Shown piece after piece: positions 30,324 through 43,500 of a DNA stretch of 64,000 nt. How positions within the stretch are numbered: the first letter of the stretch is position 1; each line of letters begins with the position of its first letter. A program made the position numbers and the translations under genes. Source of the DNA: Ischnura elegans (lineage: Eukaryota; Arthropoda; Insecta; Odonata; Coenagrionidae); assembly GCF_921293095.1 (NCBI RefSeq), contig NC_060251.1, forward strand, positions 42,141,644-42,205,643, given 5' to 3'. The notes under the pieces are model-generated. The model made no database searches, was not told where the DNA came from, and was given only the letters and a program-made list of their open reading frames with translations.

Positions 30324-33300
30324 GTAAAGGAAACATTTATTGTACCCGTCATCTGGTTCTCTTGTATCCTGCACATGTCTAGTGGGTTATTTTTCGTGCG
30401 ATGAAGTAAAGTGCGGTGGTTGGAAATAAACCTTTGCCAATGGATATACCCCGGAGAAGGTTGTAGCGCAGCAGGAATGTTTAAACGCTGTGCACACGTT
30501 GACCTCCATGTCGCGGTAATTCTTCTCTGACGCGCCTGTTCTAATTTCACCAATGTTTTCGAAGCGTCTTTCAAAATCTCTCTGCATTGCTTAGCGACAG
30601 CATTGAAGACGCTTGAGAATTTGCACTGATGTATCAGCTTTCCAGTTTGCTTGCTTTGCTGTCGCTGACGCTTCATTTTTAAGAAATGCGATGCCTGTTA
30701 CATTCGCACGGTGTTTGAATAAAGCTCGGTGGTTAAACCTGAGCACTCAGCAGTATTCACCTGTCATGGAATTTCCCTCGTGACGTGTTCGATCGGAAGA
30801 TGTTTTGTATCGGTTGCGCTCTTTTCACTTCAGTTAGAGTGTCGTTTAATATTGAACGGACTGTGAACGGAGGCAAAGCGATGAAGTGCTGTGTTTATTT
30901 ACTGAAACGCAAATATCACCCATGCCCTCGCGCACTGATTGTTGTTTTTATTCCTCTTGATGCTCATTACGTGTTACGGTAACATAAAATTCATCATCGG
31001 CTTGTGGTTGTTAGTTAAATGGTAATTTCTGATTGTCAATTATTTTCGGCTGAAGAGATTTAAGGCTGTTCTTGAAGTTGTTATTCCGAGAATAACAGCA
31101 ATTCGTTTTCGCAGATGTTCGTCTGGATCATCAGTTGTGTTTTTAATTTATCCTCATAGTTAGTCTTACAATTAGTTGTACATATTTTTTGCGCTAGATA
31201 ACAGTATTTTTATTGTTAGCATGTTATGAAAGTGCACAGAATTACATTGGTGTATGCCGTATGTAGCATAAATGTATCGACCTTTATACGTTTACTCTGG
31301 CCTACACCTGTGCCTTGCGACACCCTATCCAATTTATTTCATGTTGTTATGTGTGTATCAGGTCTCGAGAAATACATAAATGAAGATTAATGTTTTATTT
31401 CTTCACCGATTCATAAATAAAATGCTTCGCTTCGCAAATTTGTCGTTTCATCTGTTTAGAAATCTGACACGTCATTTAGCGCGCGAAATTTGTGTTATGT
31501 AAGCTTAGGACGATAGCCTTTAACACTCGCTTGCGTAAGGGAAGTATTTTTGTTTCATTGTGTGAAGAAAATAATCGTAATCGTTTTCGCATAAAAAATA
31601 AATAGCGCGGATAACCAATTTTCTTCGTATTAAAGGTGGACCTGTATTTAGGTGTATCTGACTCGTTGCTAAATATCTCAGTTGCGCTGTCAGACATTCT
31701 GTTTTGCCACTTAGTTCTCAGTAGCACATAATTTTTTTTACGGCTATCCAATCTGCTATTATGCTAAGTCTGCTGTTAAGGTAATTTCATCGTTAATAAT
31801 TGTTATCGTCTTACCGTTATTGTTAATTACATCTCTTTGATGCGCAATAACTATGACTGTGTATCTGGCAGTGAACATTAGTGTTGATGCTCCTAAGAGA
31901 ATAACAAACGACTTCTTGGATCTGTAAGATTTTTATCTTGCAGAATATATATGTGTGGCTAATTTTTTCCGTTTGAACACGAACAATACATCTCTTTTAA
32001 GAATTACTTACTTTCTTCTCCTGTATATTAATCTAACGAATTTTAACACTATCATCTTTGCACTGATGCAGTGAAGGTATCTGTCGAAACCATTTCGTTT
32101 GAAACTGGTTTTTTTACATTACATAAGGACCGATGTTGCTTTTGTTGCACATCTAGGCCATCTGTATATCAAATTTTTTATCAAAAAAACTGGAATATTG
32201 CCCGAGGAAATTTCATTTTGGTTCGTTATAGTTGATAGCAAAGTTTTATTATTCATTGCCTGGGATACCGCTGTAACCAACCATAGCCTTACATCCCCTC
32301 ATTCTTTAATTGCTACCGCGAAGTTATATAACCCCTGTACCTTAGTTTTTTCGTACAATGACGGTTTGAGTGCAACCCTGTTTTCCGACATCGCACTCGG
32401 AGGTGTACGAAACTTTGCAGTTGCTGTTCATGATGATAGCCGCTTTTTCCTAAATCAAAATTAAATATTCCGAAAGAACTCAACTTTGTCAAAAAAAAAG
32501 TCGCACACATGCTAAAAGTTGTTAAGGCTTTCTACGAGAGGTATGAAATAGTTTTCACCGTCACAAGGGAGTATGCAGGAATAAGCCATTTTTTTAGGCT
32601 CCAAAATCAATTTTTGTATGAACTTTTTAGTCATCCACGCCGCCTTGAATAGCAGATACAATAACTAGTGTTGACAAAAGCCATCCGCTAAGTTTTTATT
32701 GCAACTTGCACCTCATGTTTGGAGTTTGAATTCAAGCTTATTTCATAATCTACCTCGTCTTGAAGTCCTAGTTTTAATATTTAGTGCGAATTTTAATAAA
32801 TTATTGGTTATGTAAATAAAACTAAATTTTTCGAGCTCCTTGTAAATGTGTATTGTATACCTACCTATTCCACCATAAAGAGAGTTGTTATTGCGAAATA
32901 TAAAGCTTCTCTTTTTCCTGTGATTTCCCCTAATTAATTCTACTCTGCCCGATGGAAATGATTAGCGTACTACAGGGTGAAGAAACAAACGCCGGGTATA
33001 AAAGAGGCATATACAACGTTGATGTGCTACATATATTAGTTGCCTTGTCTCCCGTCCGTTCTGCCCACTATGGGATAGGTACTATTTGTATTTTCGGTTG
33101 AAGGTTTCGCCGCTGGCTTTCCATCAGTGTGTAAATATTTTCGTGTGCACCTGTTCCCGGATTTTGTGCGAAAATCGTTTATCTCCACAATCTCTGTGTT
33201 TACTTAATGGCTCAAAGTCAAGTGGTGCGTTCAGGATGGGAAGGGAATACCTCCTCCACTCTATACTAGAGCAAAATCTTTAGATTACGCATCAATTAAA

Positions 33301-33623
33301 CTTAAGCGGGCGAAATGACGTGGAATTGCATCCTTTAGAGGACGCCTCTCCGACTCCCGACCGTTGCATTTTATCTTTTTTCGCGACGAATTGGTCGTTA
33401 AAAACTTAGGTTGTCGTCTTGAGATTCTCAGGGTTTTATAGGAGGCCATTGTCAGTATTTGCGTGTAGAAAAAAATGTTACATCTGAGATCATCAGTTGC
33501 CTGTCTTTTGTACTAGTAATTCGCGAAAAATAGATCAGGAATGATTTATCCTCTTAATATGTATAGCTTACATAAGTGACTCCCCGTTTGAACTCCTCAT
33601 AAGGGAAATATACTAATTTACAT

Positions 33624-33663
33624 AATTTTAAAATTAGTACATACATGTACTAATTTTAAAATT
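33624..33663. repeat. Palindrome with 19-bp arms
   Basis: AATTTTAAAATTAGTACAT is repeated in inverted form after a 2-nt spacer (AC), with no mismatches. Confidence 0.75.
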
Positions 33664-34849
33664 CTAGAGTTTTATCAAAAGCGCGTAAATAATTCAAGTA
33701 CTTAACACGATTATGTATTGCATATTGGTTGCGATCCCCGTTAATCCTCCTCTCCCATTTTTCATTATATGCCGTCGATGAAGGCTAATTTACTCTGAAG
33801 AGTTCTACCGTACATATTGATGCATCAGACATTCGCACATTCCAGCGTTCCCGAGAAATAAATCAATTGTTTTTAGATCATGCATCCTCGATGCGTTTGA
33901 TCTCGTAAAATGCTCTTTTCGCTGCGCAAAAACTGCGTCCATAAAAAGCATAATGTCAAAAGGTCTTCCACGTGTGACTGTAGTCTGCTTTTAATCTATT
34001 AGGGAAATTAGTCGTAGAGATGTGTTTTGCGTAGGTGGAGTCGCGAATGGACGCCAGAGCTATCTGCTGCCGAATTTAGCGCGCAAAATAAGTTACTTAC
34101 CTCTATCCTATAACGACGCGAAGTAGTTCAGGCCCGTCGGCCACTATTTGCCAGTTGGTTGGCGTGGCGAACTCCATTTTTGCAAGTTTTTAGAAGGTTT
34201 ATTTTTTCAATTTCTTGTGAAATTCGGATGATCATTATCGTTAGCCAAGTCTGGCCATTCGCAGGTTTCTTTATACAATTAATCCTAACTTAACTCCAAT
34301 TCATTACGTGTAGAATTTTTTCTGTCGGTAAAATTAAAAATTGCTCAGAGTTTGTTTAAAAAAATTAAATGTATATCCTAATTTACCGGGTCAAATATTG
34401 ACTACAGAAGAATATAATACAAGTCATCATTCATTGCATTTTCTTCTGTCTTACTCAATAAGTATCTAGCTTAACGAGATTCCGTTATGGGACGGTTTTC
34501 TATCCCGAATGGCCTGAATTATTATTCCATTTGCATTAATTGGATGGTCAATTATTTGAATTCGCTCATGTGCCATTAAATTTTTAATTTCTCCGTATCA
34601 AGTAAGGTTAGGGAGAATTTGAATGGTTTCTGTGGTAAAAATTTAATTATTCCACATAAGGAGACAGCCAGAAGATCCTCACCCTACCCTGCAGGATTGA
34701 AAGGGTTGCGGATAATTTCCTGTTGAAGATTGTGAAAATTCTCTTTACAAAGTTGCTGTAATTATTCAACCAGGCACACCTAGTTTCGGCCTGTCTTTAA
34801 TTATCACCATCTGGCCGTTGATCCTAGATGAGGCAACTGTCTTTACAGT

Positions 34850-35205
34850 ATTCTGCGAGTACTAAGCGAATTAGGCTGGGAGGCGCTGGAGACTCGGAGG
34901 CTGCGCGCCAGGCTTAGATTGCTTGAACAATTGAGCATGGATATCTTTAAGAGCGACACAGAGAACATAATATTAGAGCCACACTGTATTTCCAGGCCCG
35001 ATAGAGGCGATTAATTAAGAGAGATGTTTTGCCATACGGATAGATATGGGAACTCGTTTTTCCCCCGAACCGTAAAGGACTTTGATAAACGCTAGTCCCA
35101 ACCTCGTTTTAGCACTTCATTTTTTTTTAGTTGCAAACGGCTGGTGTCCTAACACCCCCTGCCACACGCCTTTTAGGCGACTTGCGGGGTACTATGTAGA
35201 TGTAT
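34850..35205 (+). pseudogene. CR1-type LINE, second lineage (B), 3' fragment
   Basis: Translation gives ELGWEALETRRLRARL, LEQLSMDIFKSDTENI, ISRPDRGD and GNSFFPRTVKDF. It is homologous to, but well diverged from, the main family's C-terminus. The 3' hairpin (35,157-35,189) has the same dimensions but inner arms CGCC/GGCG and outer CCCTGC/GCGGGG. It ends TATGTAGATGTA. Confidence 0.8.
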
Positions 35206-36190
35206 TCTCTCAGTGAAAGTAGCACAAATTCCAATCTGCCGCCGATTTATTCCTTTTGCAATCTGCATATACGCATATCTTTGACGGATGTTCAATTAAT
35301 TGTCGTTACACGGCAACATAAAGTGTTGATGCTACTTCATCATATGCTCCTCATCCTTATGACTTTTGGTTTTCCGATTAAGAAATATCATGTAGTAAAG
35401 CTTCTTAGCTGAAATATACATCTAAAACTAATTGAAAATGCACTCGCCTGCTATAACCTGTTTTATCTTTGAATTTATTTCCTCGGAATGTAAGCTGTCA
35501 GTGATTATTCTGTTCAATACCTCTTCGGCAGCATGTTTCGACTGAAGTTCAAGGTTGTTTTTTTTTCTCGCTTCTCCGATATTCTTTTGTGTTATCATTT
35601 GCTGTGAACATAATATATTCGGCGCTGTGAAAGTCATTCTTCTACCGCCTATCGTTATCACTCCTAACTCAGAATATTCTCATGTCCTTTCCGGGTCTCC
35701 CCTTGCCCTATATTTTAACTCGGGAGTATATTGCGTACTACTAACCCCTCTATGCTCCTACACAAACTTCTCGTGCCATTCCATTTTTAACCTTTTTTGT
35801 GATGCCCTTCCTATCCCGCCGCTGTTAAACACTCGTGTACAAGCCTCCCATTTACTTGTGTGTCAACATAGATGCGTTAGGCGTGTACGTAGTGTATTAT
35901 CTGCCGCCGTTTTGCTCATGTTTGTTATCGGTTTCAGGTGGTCGCCTGACAGCACCCAATTCATTGAAACAATCATGGAGCTGTGTTTACTAAAACTGCG
36001 TCGCCTTGAACGGTAGGCCGTGAGAATGGGTGACTCATTTCAGTTCGTGAGCATTACCAAGGAAGTGATCTGGCAATAACATCCTCTTCCTTAACCTTGG
36101 CGTCCCTCAATGGTGTACAGAATAATCTATAATTGTTATGATCGGAATGTTTTTTCTGCGTGATTTTTTTGCTTCGAAAAACTTTTGATG
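35206..36190. other. Unassigned, with a 153-codon frame not called
   Basis: The frame at 35,555-36,016 has a hydrophobic start but no recognisable family, no splice context and no supporting features. Confidence 0.35.
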
Positions 36191-36240
36191 CTGTATAGCT
36201 TTACATCTATATCTACACATTACCTTAATACCCACCTGCA

Positions 36241-36501
36241 CATTGGCGTAACAAGAAATATGCTTTGAGGGGCAAAAGGGGCCTGGAGTGGAGACCCCCT
36301 TCCCTTGGGAACGGGGGTTCCGGGAAAAAAAATTTAAATGACATGCCTGGAAATACATTTTACATAATTTTGGCCCTTGAAATTTAACTTCAAGCAGATG
36401 CAGCTATTATATGTCAAAACTAGACAATAGTTTTAAATATCTTTTCTCCGAGGCTTTTGGGGGCATCTATTCCCTCATACCCCCCCATAGTTACGCCACT
36501 G
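36241..36501. mobile_element. hAT-like MITE inserted in a CR1 tail
   Basis: Termini CATTGGCGTAACAAG and TAGTTACGCCACTG. Flanks CACCTGCA (36,233-36,240) and CACCTACA (36,502-36,509) are an 8-bp duplication of LINE-tail sequence with one change. It is 261 bp, with C and G runs near the ends as in the other copies. Confidence 0.82.
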
Positions 36502-36624
36502 CACCTACAGAGGTGTTTGGCAGGGGGTGAAACATCACCAACATCATCCATGGGGCTTTAAGTTTACTTTCACGATAATTCGCTACGCAACATGCACGCT
36601 AGCCATGACACATAAGCTATGGGA

Positions 36625-36790
36625 TTAATTATATATATATAAATGTCGTTACACACAGAGACACAAAAAAGAAACACTTACATTGAATAAATGAACTTGT
36701 GAAGCTATCGAAGCACTTCATGCTTCTTCGTCAGCTGAATATATATATATATATATATATATATCCTACTTATGGAGGCAATATGCCTAT
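36625..36790 (-). mobile_element. Foldback-like segment with (TA)n and a hammerhead-like core
   Basis: (TA) runs at about 36,632-36,642 and 36,738-36,764 bracket a structured block. On the minus strand CTGACGA, one A, then GAAGC/GCTTC with a 7-nt loop, then GATAGC. Superfamily unknown. Confidence 0.5.
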
Positions 36791-38009
36791 AAAGGTAAAA
36801 CATTCTTTTAGGAGTACCAGAAAAATTCTGAAACATGCATTAAGGAATACATAAGTTAGTAATCTATACGACCAGTCAACCAGCCTATTTCTCAGTCCTA
36901 TAGCTTCCGTTATTGTCGCTTATCGATCGCGGAAAAACGACATTCTAAATCTATCTGTTCTAGTCTCTCTACTTATACTAAATGAAACCGGAGACATGTT
37001 TACTACCACATCCTTGAAGAATGACAAGTCTTTAGATATGTGAATACCCCAATCTGACCTACCTGAAACCAAGAAATATTGTCTCTACTTAAGTATCCTA
37101 TATCATTTTCGAGAGAATGATTGCTTCCTGTCAACACTTCTCACCTTCTCTTATGTTCTCAAGCACGATAAGCATATCGTTTCGTGTATAAATAAATAAG
37201 GTGATGATTTTCAGCTGCGATTAGTGTTCATTTTTGCCCCGATCCAGTTTCAAGCTCAGTTTACTGATATAAATAATGCTCATATAGTGTATTGACTGCT
37301 TTATTGGATGAACAAATACCTTTTTCAAACTGCATCTACTTAACAGCGGAACGCGTGAGTATCCGAATATAAACTCGTTTCATTATCACTCGTGCGTATT
37401 TGCTTCTTATGCATGTATTCGCGCCTTTTTATCGTATCTCTTGGTTCGCGAATTGATTTGTTTGAGGTTCGGTTAGTAGGATAATGATTTTCTGTCCTGT
37501 GCTCTGCTTTTTGTTCCGAAATTTCATTCGAATGAAAATTCACCGTGCAAAACGGCCTTAACAGAAGTAATGTACTTTCCGAGTAATGATTTTTGCTGCA
37601 TGAATCGTTTTCAGTTCCGCCTTACATAGTAGATAATTGGAAGTTAGAATGGCGGTGTCTCCTGTAGTAATTGTTTGTTTTCGTACGCAGTCATTCTCGT
37701 TTCAATCCTAAGCTTGTGGTAGCCACGAACGTCGGAGTGTCTCGGATACCCCCAGTAGTAATGGGCTGCTTGAGTTTGTCCCAGATGTATTTAATTACGA
37801 TATAGATGTTTGCTTGTTATTTTTTATGTTATATGTTAATCAGTAAAAAAATAAAGGCTAACAGTCTCTCCCGAGAAGTCTATGCTAATCACTTCATTGG
37901 ATTAATTTCTGGAGGAAAACACGAGGATAACAAACATTGGCATGCGTGTTCCAAAATGTCTTATCCACGTATTTTTCCTCGTATTTTTAAGTATTTACTT
38001 CACTAATTT

Positions 38010-38225
38010 TTTTCATTTCCTACGAAGTGCTGGGCATGTGGGGTAAGGAGAGACAGAAGGTATGGATAGAGGGAGTACTTAGCGGGGAGGGGATTTTGAA
38101 AACAGTATTTGAAGGATAGATCATTAGGTGAGTGAGGGAGAGGAAGGAAGAGAATAGGATTTTTTGATGTAATGAAAGGGAGTACTTAGGCGTTTTTGTG
38201 AACTGATGAGGGAAGTACATGAAGG
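38010..38225 (+). pseudogene. RTE-like LINE ORF2 C-terminal remnant
   Basis: The sequence at 38,060-38,190 translates to a VWIEGVLSGEGILKT-like stretch. This matches the minus-strand relic at 40,900-41,050 (VWMERVLSRKGMLKT). It is short and broken by stops. Confidence 0.6.
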
Positions 38226-39986
38226 AAGTGGAGGCGACCAGAATACTTCATTAGTTTTCCATGAAAACATACCTTAATCGGTAGAATACTTAAATAACGA
38301 CAGTTATGTTGAGGTTGAGATTTTCTGTTTTGGCCTCCGATTTTAGTGACTGCGCCCCAATTTGTTCTCGCTCTTGTTCGTAATTACTCAGAGTGCGAGG
38401 CGATTCGGCCTTTGTGGCGCGATTCACAGCAGAGGGAGGGGAGAATGTTTGGGATGTAGATGATGTTGAGGATTCCATACATACAGCCAAAAGTCGTTCT
38501 TGAGAAGCCATAAGCATCGACACTCACTTGATTAAGGACTTATAAAATAGAGTAATTTGCTACAGTGTGTTTCATTCATGATGGCATCTGGCTCGAAGCC
38601 AGAAATCTGGGGTGGCTTGCCAGCTTCTGGGGGAGGGAGGCTAACACGATTTCGAAATACAAGAGATCCTTTCCTTAACTTTTTAGCGCCGAAAACTGTA
38701 CCCATTCCTATGTCTTCTCAAAAGTCCACTGCTCACCTTGTTATGATGGTATTGTTTGCACGGTCTCCGTACAGAACTTTCCTGAAAACACACTCATCAG
38801 ATTCATAATTGTGTTAAATATGTCACAAGAACAAAATGACTGAATGGAAGGTTTTAATTCCTTCCGGAGAGCTCCCGTTTTGTGTTATATTTTTCTCTCT
38901 TGATTCTTCGATTTCAATCATTGCAATATTGCCTATATGTTTAATTGTTAATATATCCCTCTACATCAATCAAAGTTTACGACTGCTCGAATGTATTGTC
39001 AAAATTTGGAGTGTACTTTTTGTTATCGTCTCAAGACCTCTGGTGATAGCAAATATGGAAGGATGTTGATATACCATAAATGAAAGTATGACTTGCATGG
39101 TAGGCGAATCCATAGGAAATCTCACGCATTTTCCTTGAAAAGAACAACAGTGCATTGAAGGAATGACAAGCGTGATTATACGCAATGTTTATTCGTTGCC
39201 ATGGTATGCTTGCGGGCAGACTTTTACTCAGTAGTTTGTGTTTACTTTTACCTCTTTCGTTTATGCTGTTGATATTTAATTTTTCTCATAGATAAACTTC
39301 ATTGTGTTCAATTCATAAATCAATAGAACCTGGCGAAGGGTACATCTACGCGAAATAGTCTCGTAGGCGACTCTCGTTCATTGAGGATCGTATTCGGAGT
39401 GGACACATCTGCTGTAGCCCTGTGTGTATACGTGGAGATCACATGAATTGTCACCCCTTATGCTTTTCAGTGGTACGTAGTCGATATAAATTTCCTTCGG
39501 TTGAGTTTGGCATTATAAAATAATGAGTATAATTATTTAGCAGTTCCGCGTAAAAACTTTACTATTCGACCTAAATTTCGTCGAGGATCGTGTAATGTCG
39601 ACGAAGGAAGTATTGATGTGGTAGCGAAAAGTATTTTAGAAAAAATACCTAGTTTTTGCATTAAGTTTTTCATTGAACAATAATGCTGATGTTCTAAGCT
39701 CATTATTTCCATCGTCAAGCACTTCCACACCATTAATATGGGCAGTGGTGTTCCAAGGCTACTTAGCTAACTAGATGGGTCATAGCATTGAAAGGTTAGA
39801 GGTTCAATGAGTCTCACGGCTCAATTTTGGCGCCTGCTCTCTTTATCGCCGCCGGGGCGACCCCCCACCTCTCCTTGGTACTCGATTGAGCCGGTGCTTG
39901 ACCCCCACCCACACTCTTGAATACGGATGCACTTGACTGCATTGAGTTTGGAAATCTAAATTTTCAATTTCTCCCCTCTTTGCAGA

Positions 39987-40581
39987 ATGGTGTTGGACCC
40001 CAAAAGCAGCCACGGTGACTACGGCAGCTTCCAGAGCACAGACCGTCCAAACCACACCAACGGCCACCTCCTGCATCACTTCCTCCGCTCGCCCTCCACT
40101 TCGCCGACCTCGCACCCGTCGGCTCCCCGGTCGAGGGACCGGGGCTCACCCGTGTCCTCCACGTCGTCGGGCGGCGTCGGCGTCACGGACGAAGATGGCC
40201 GCCCCATGGTCGGCCACCACGTGGTCGCCGAGGAGGTCGACGAGGAACTCATCACGGGCGGCGGAGGGATCGTGCACCCGATGACCCAGGACGTGTACCA
40301 GCGGCAGCCCCTGCTCGGAGGACCCCCCAAGGGCGTCAACGGCGAGTACCATCACCACCACCTTCACCACGGCTGGGAGGTGAGCGAGGGCCCCTCCGAG
40401 CAGGTTTACTACCAGCAGAAGGACTCGGACACGCTGGGGGGTGGTGGTTTGGTGGGTGCGGGAGTGGGGGGGATCGGTGGTGGGCCCGGCGGAAGTGCGA
40501 ACGGGGTGGTGCGGATCGACGTCCCGGCGCCGCTCCGTGAGGAGCCCAGGTTCCCCAAGGAGAAGTGGAAGACTTTCATTG
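39987..40581 (+). CDS. SMS: SMS coding exon 1 (residues 1-198)
   Basis: Acceptor TTTGCAG|A at 39,985/39,986 and donor CATTG|GTGAGT at 40,582; ends in phase 1. It is GC-rich and encodes the low-complexity N-terminus, with an HHHH run at 122-125 and Gly-rich 151-169, then the FPKEKWKTFI lead into the first membrane span. Confidence 0.92.
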
Positions 40582-43500
40582 GTGAGTTTTCGGTTGTAGG
40601 ATGGTGACCTGTGTGATCGTGTATTCATCATCGCTCAGAGAGTGAGGAGATAGCCACTCCGTGAAGAGTGAGCTTTGTGATCATGTGCTTCGGAAAGGGT
40701 TTTGGTTGAGGAGGGTCCAGTCTTGAAAAAAGCGTGGCTCTAATGGAAAATGCCTGCACTTAATTGTGAAAACATTTTAGCTATTATTAAAGCATTCTAC
40801 CGATTAAGGTAGGTTTCCATGGAGTACTTGAGAAGAATTCTGGGATCCTCCATCCCCATCAACTACTTCCCTCTTCAATTCAAAATAAGGCCTACTCCCT
40901 TTCATTCTATCCAAAAATCCTATTCTTTACTTTCCTCGCCCTCTTTTACCTAACATTCTACCCTCTAACGCTGTTTTCAACATCCCCTTCCTGCTAAGTA
41001 CTCGCTCCATCCATACCTTCTGTCTCCTCCATATCTCATCTAAAAGCTGCCTCTCCTCACCCACCATGTCCAGCACTTCCTCATTCCTCCTCTCCATCCA
41101 CTTCACCCTCTCCATTCTTTGCCACACCCACATCTTGAAAGTCTCCAGTCTTCTCTCATCCTCCTTCCTAATTGTCCATGTTTCTGCACAGTAAAGCACT
41201 ACACTCCAGATTAGACTATTCACTGACCTTTTCTTTAAATTCTTACATAGCAAACCTCTCAGAAGCTACCTTCTATTCATGAACGCCTCCTTTGCCAATG
41301 CAATTCTCTTCCTAATGTCCTTGCTACTGTATCTGTTTTCCTCTAATGTGCTGCCTAAATAGTTGAACTGCTCAAGTTTTTCACCACACACCTTTATCTC
41401 AAGTTTCAAATTCCTTGCTCGTGATGATTTACAAAACTGCACAACCTTGTTCTTCTTGTGATTAATTCTCATCCCATACTCCTCGCGTAGCTGTTATTAC
41501 ACATCTACTAGAGCCTGAAGCCCCCTCGCTGACTGGCTAATCAATGCCTGATCATCCACGAATCTCACTGATTTGAACATCATTCCTCCCACTTTTACTC
41601 CATCTTCTAACTCATTCCACACTTCCCTTACCTTCTTCTCAGTGTACACATTAAAGAGCAGGAGTGCCTTGCCTCACTCCTCGGCCCATGCGTGCCCAAC
41701 CAGATTCACCGTCCGCTCCCCTCACTTGCGCAGTCTGAGCCATATACAGATTACGAATCAGTTGCCTATCCCTCTAATCTACACCAATTTTCTTGAAAAT
41801 ATCCATTAAATTTACCCAGTTCACTCTAACAAATGATTTTTCAAAATCCACGAAAAATGCATACATGTCCTGGCTATATTCTAGGTTCCTCTCCACCAGG
41901 GAACTCATTATTGCTATTGCATCACAAGTTGACTTCCCTTTTCTAAAACCAAACTGATCATCACCCAAATACTCGTTTGCCCTCGCCTCCATTGGTCTGT
42001 TCAATATCCTAAGTACCACTTTCGCCACGTGCGATATTAAGCTAATAGTCCTTTAATCTCCACATTCAAGAGCTTTCTTCTTTTTCGGTAGAGAAATTAG
42101 AACTGTCTTCATGAAATCCTCCAGCCAACATCCCTCCTAGATCCTTCGTACTAGCTCGAAAAACCTTTTCTTACTATACCTCTGTAGTCAATCTCTCTGG
42201 CCTGTTCCTTCTGTCTGATGCAGAAAGACTCAATCTGTCAACTGAATAAAAAATACAAAGGAAAGCCGTTTGACCCATCAAAAACTGCTACGGGCGTACA
42301 GACAGCTTTACCCAGGCGTTAACCAAATTGGACCGGGAGTTGTTACAGACTTAGAGGCGGCACTCTAGCCCTAGATTGCCTTAACAATTGAGAGTAGATA
42401 TCTTTAATTGCAACATGTAGAACATCATCATAGAGTCCCACTATATTTCCAGGACCGACAGAAGCATTAAATTGAGAGTGTTATTTTGCTAAACGGATAG
42501 GTATGGGAATTCGTTTTTTCCCCGAAACATCAAAGAATAAATGCTAGTCATAATTTTGTTTGAGCATATGCTTTTTATATGCAAATGGCTGGTGTCCTAA
42601 CAACCCCAACCACATGCCTTTTTAGGCAGCTTGCGGGGTAGTAAGTTGATGTATCAAACTAATATCTAGGGATGGGTCATTAAAATCCACTAGATTCTAA
42701 TGTGGATTTGATGAGATTCTAAAAAATCTTTGTAACAGTTAAAATGTGAAGAATGACTTGTACATTAATTCCACCAATTGTTCTTCCTGTAACTAAAATC
42801 TAAGAGCACAATTTAAAATACCACTTACATTATAGACCACTCAAACCTCTGGAGGTTTTTGGCCTTGTCAACAATGCCCCGCTATCTCCCTCAGTCTTGC
42901 ATCCAGCGAGCATCTATTTCCATTCTTCTCATGTCTTTCTCAATTTGGTCTTTCTAGCGTAGACGCAACTGTCCCAGAGGTCGCTTTCCCCTTGGTAGAC
43001 CAACTGATACCGCTTTTATCGTTATGTCCTCTTCTCTTCTTGTCACATGGCCTGCCCACTGAAGTATTCTACTTTTGATCAATACTATTACTGTTGAGGA
43101 CCTCAAATCCAGAAAACTTGGGACCAAAGAGTTTCTAGATTTCCGGTCTTCATGGTATATTTTGTTAATGAATTAATTTATAAATGCGTTCAGGCTCTTG
43201 TGCTTGATATTTGAGATCCGTACATGTCCCTGCCTAGCTTGTTAGCTTATGTTCTTAGCGTGTGCTAACTTCCTATTCGTCCAAGAACAAGGTGCGGAGA
43301 GTGGCAAGTCGAAACACTATGCAGAGGAATTTTCAAACGTTCCGGATTTCTGGGTTTCTGGATTCCAGATTTAAGGTCCTCAATTGTATGTCTGGGTCTT
43401 TATAAAGTTCTTGTAGCTCTTTACTGGTTCAGGTCCTCCATATTTTCTTGTTGTATATGGGCCATTAAATGCATCTCAATATTTTATTTTCGAAAACACT

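Larger units (their letters stand above)
36200..36980 (-). pseudogene. CR1-type LINE, old copy broken by insertions
   Basis: A decayed tail (36,205-36,240 and 36,502-36,540) and ORF2 C-terminus or 3' UTR (36,825-36,980) lie on the minus strand. They are interrupted by a hAT-like MITE (36,241-36,501) and by an AT-repeat-containing segment at about 36,625-36,790. Confidence 0.7.
30324..39985 (+). other. Putative long 5' intron; mostly unassigned sequence
   Basis: If the first-exon model is right this is a 9.7-kb intron. The part at 30,400-34,800 is AT-rich with no repeats seen except a 40-bp palindrome at 33,624. LINE and MITE copies occupy 34,850-38,220. The part at 38,230-39,960 has nothing recognisable. 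The acceptor CTCCCCTCTTTGCAG is strong. Confidence 0.4.

Noticed and set aside
35555..36016. 153-codon + strand frame with hydrophobic start
   Set aside because: No recognisable family, no signal peptide logic beyond AT-rich hydrophobicity, no exon signals.
39964..40631. Minus-strand frames opposite SMS exon 1
   Set aside because: Shadows of the GC-rich coding exon; no splice signals on that strand.
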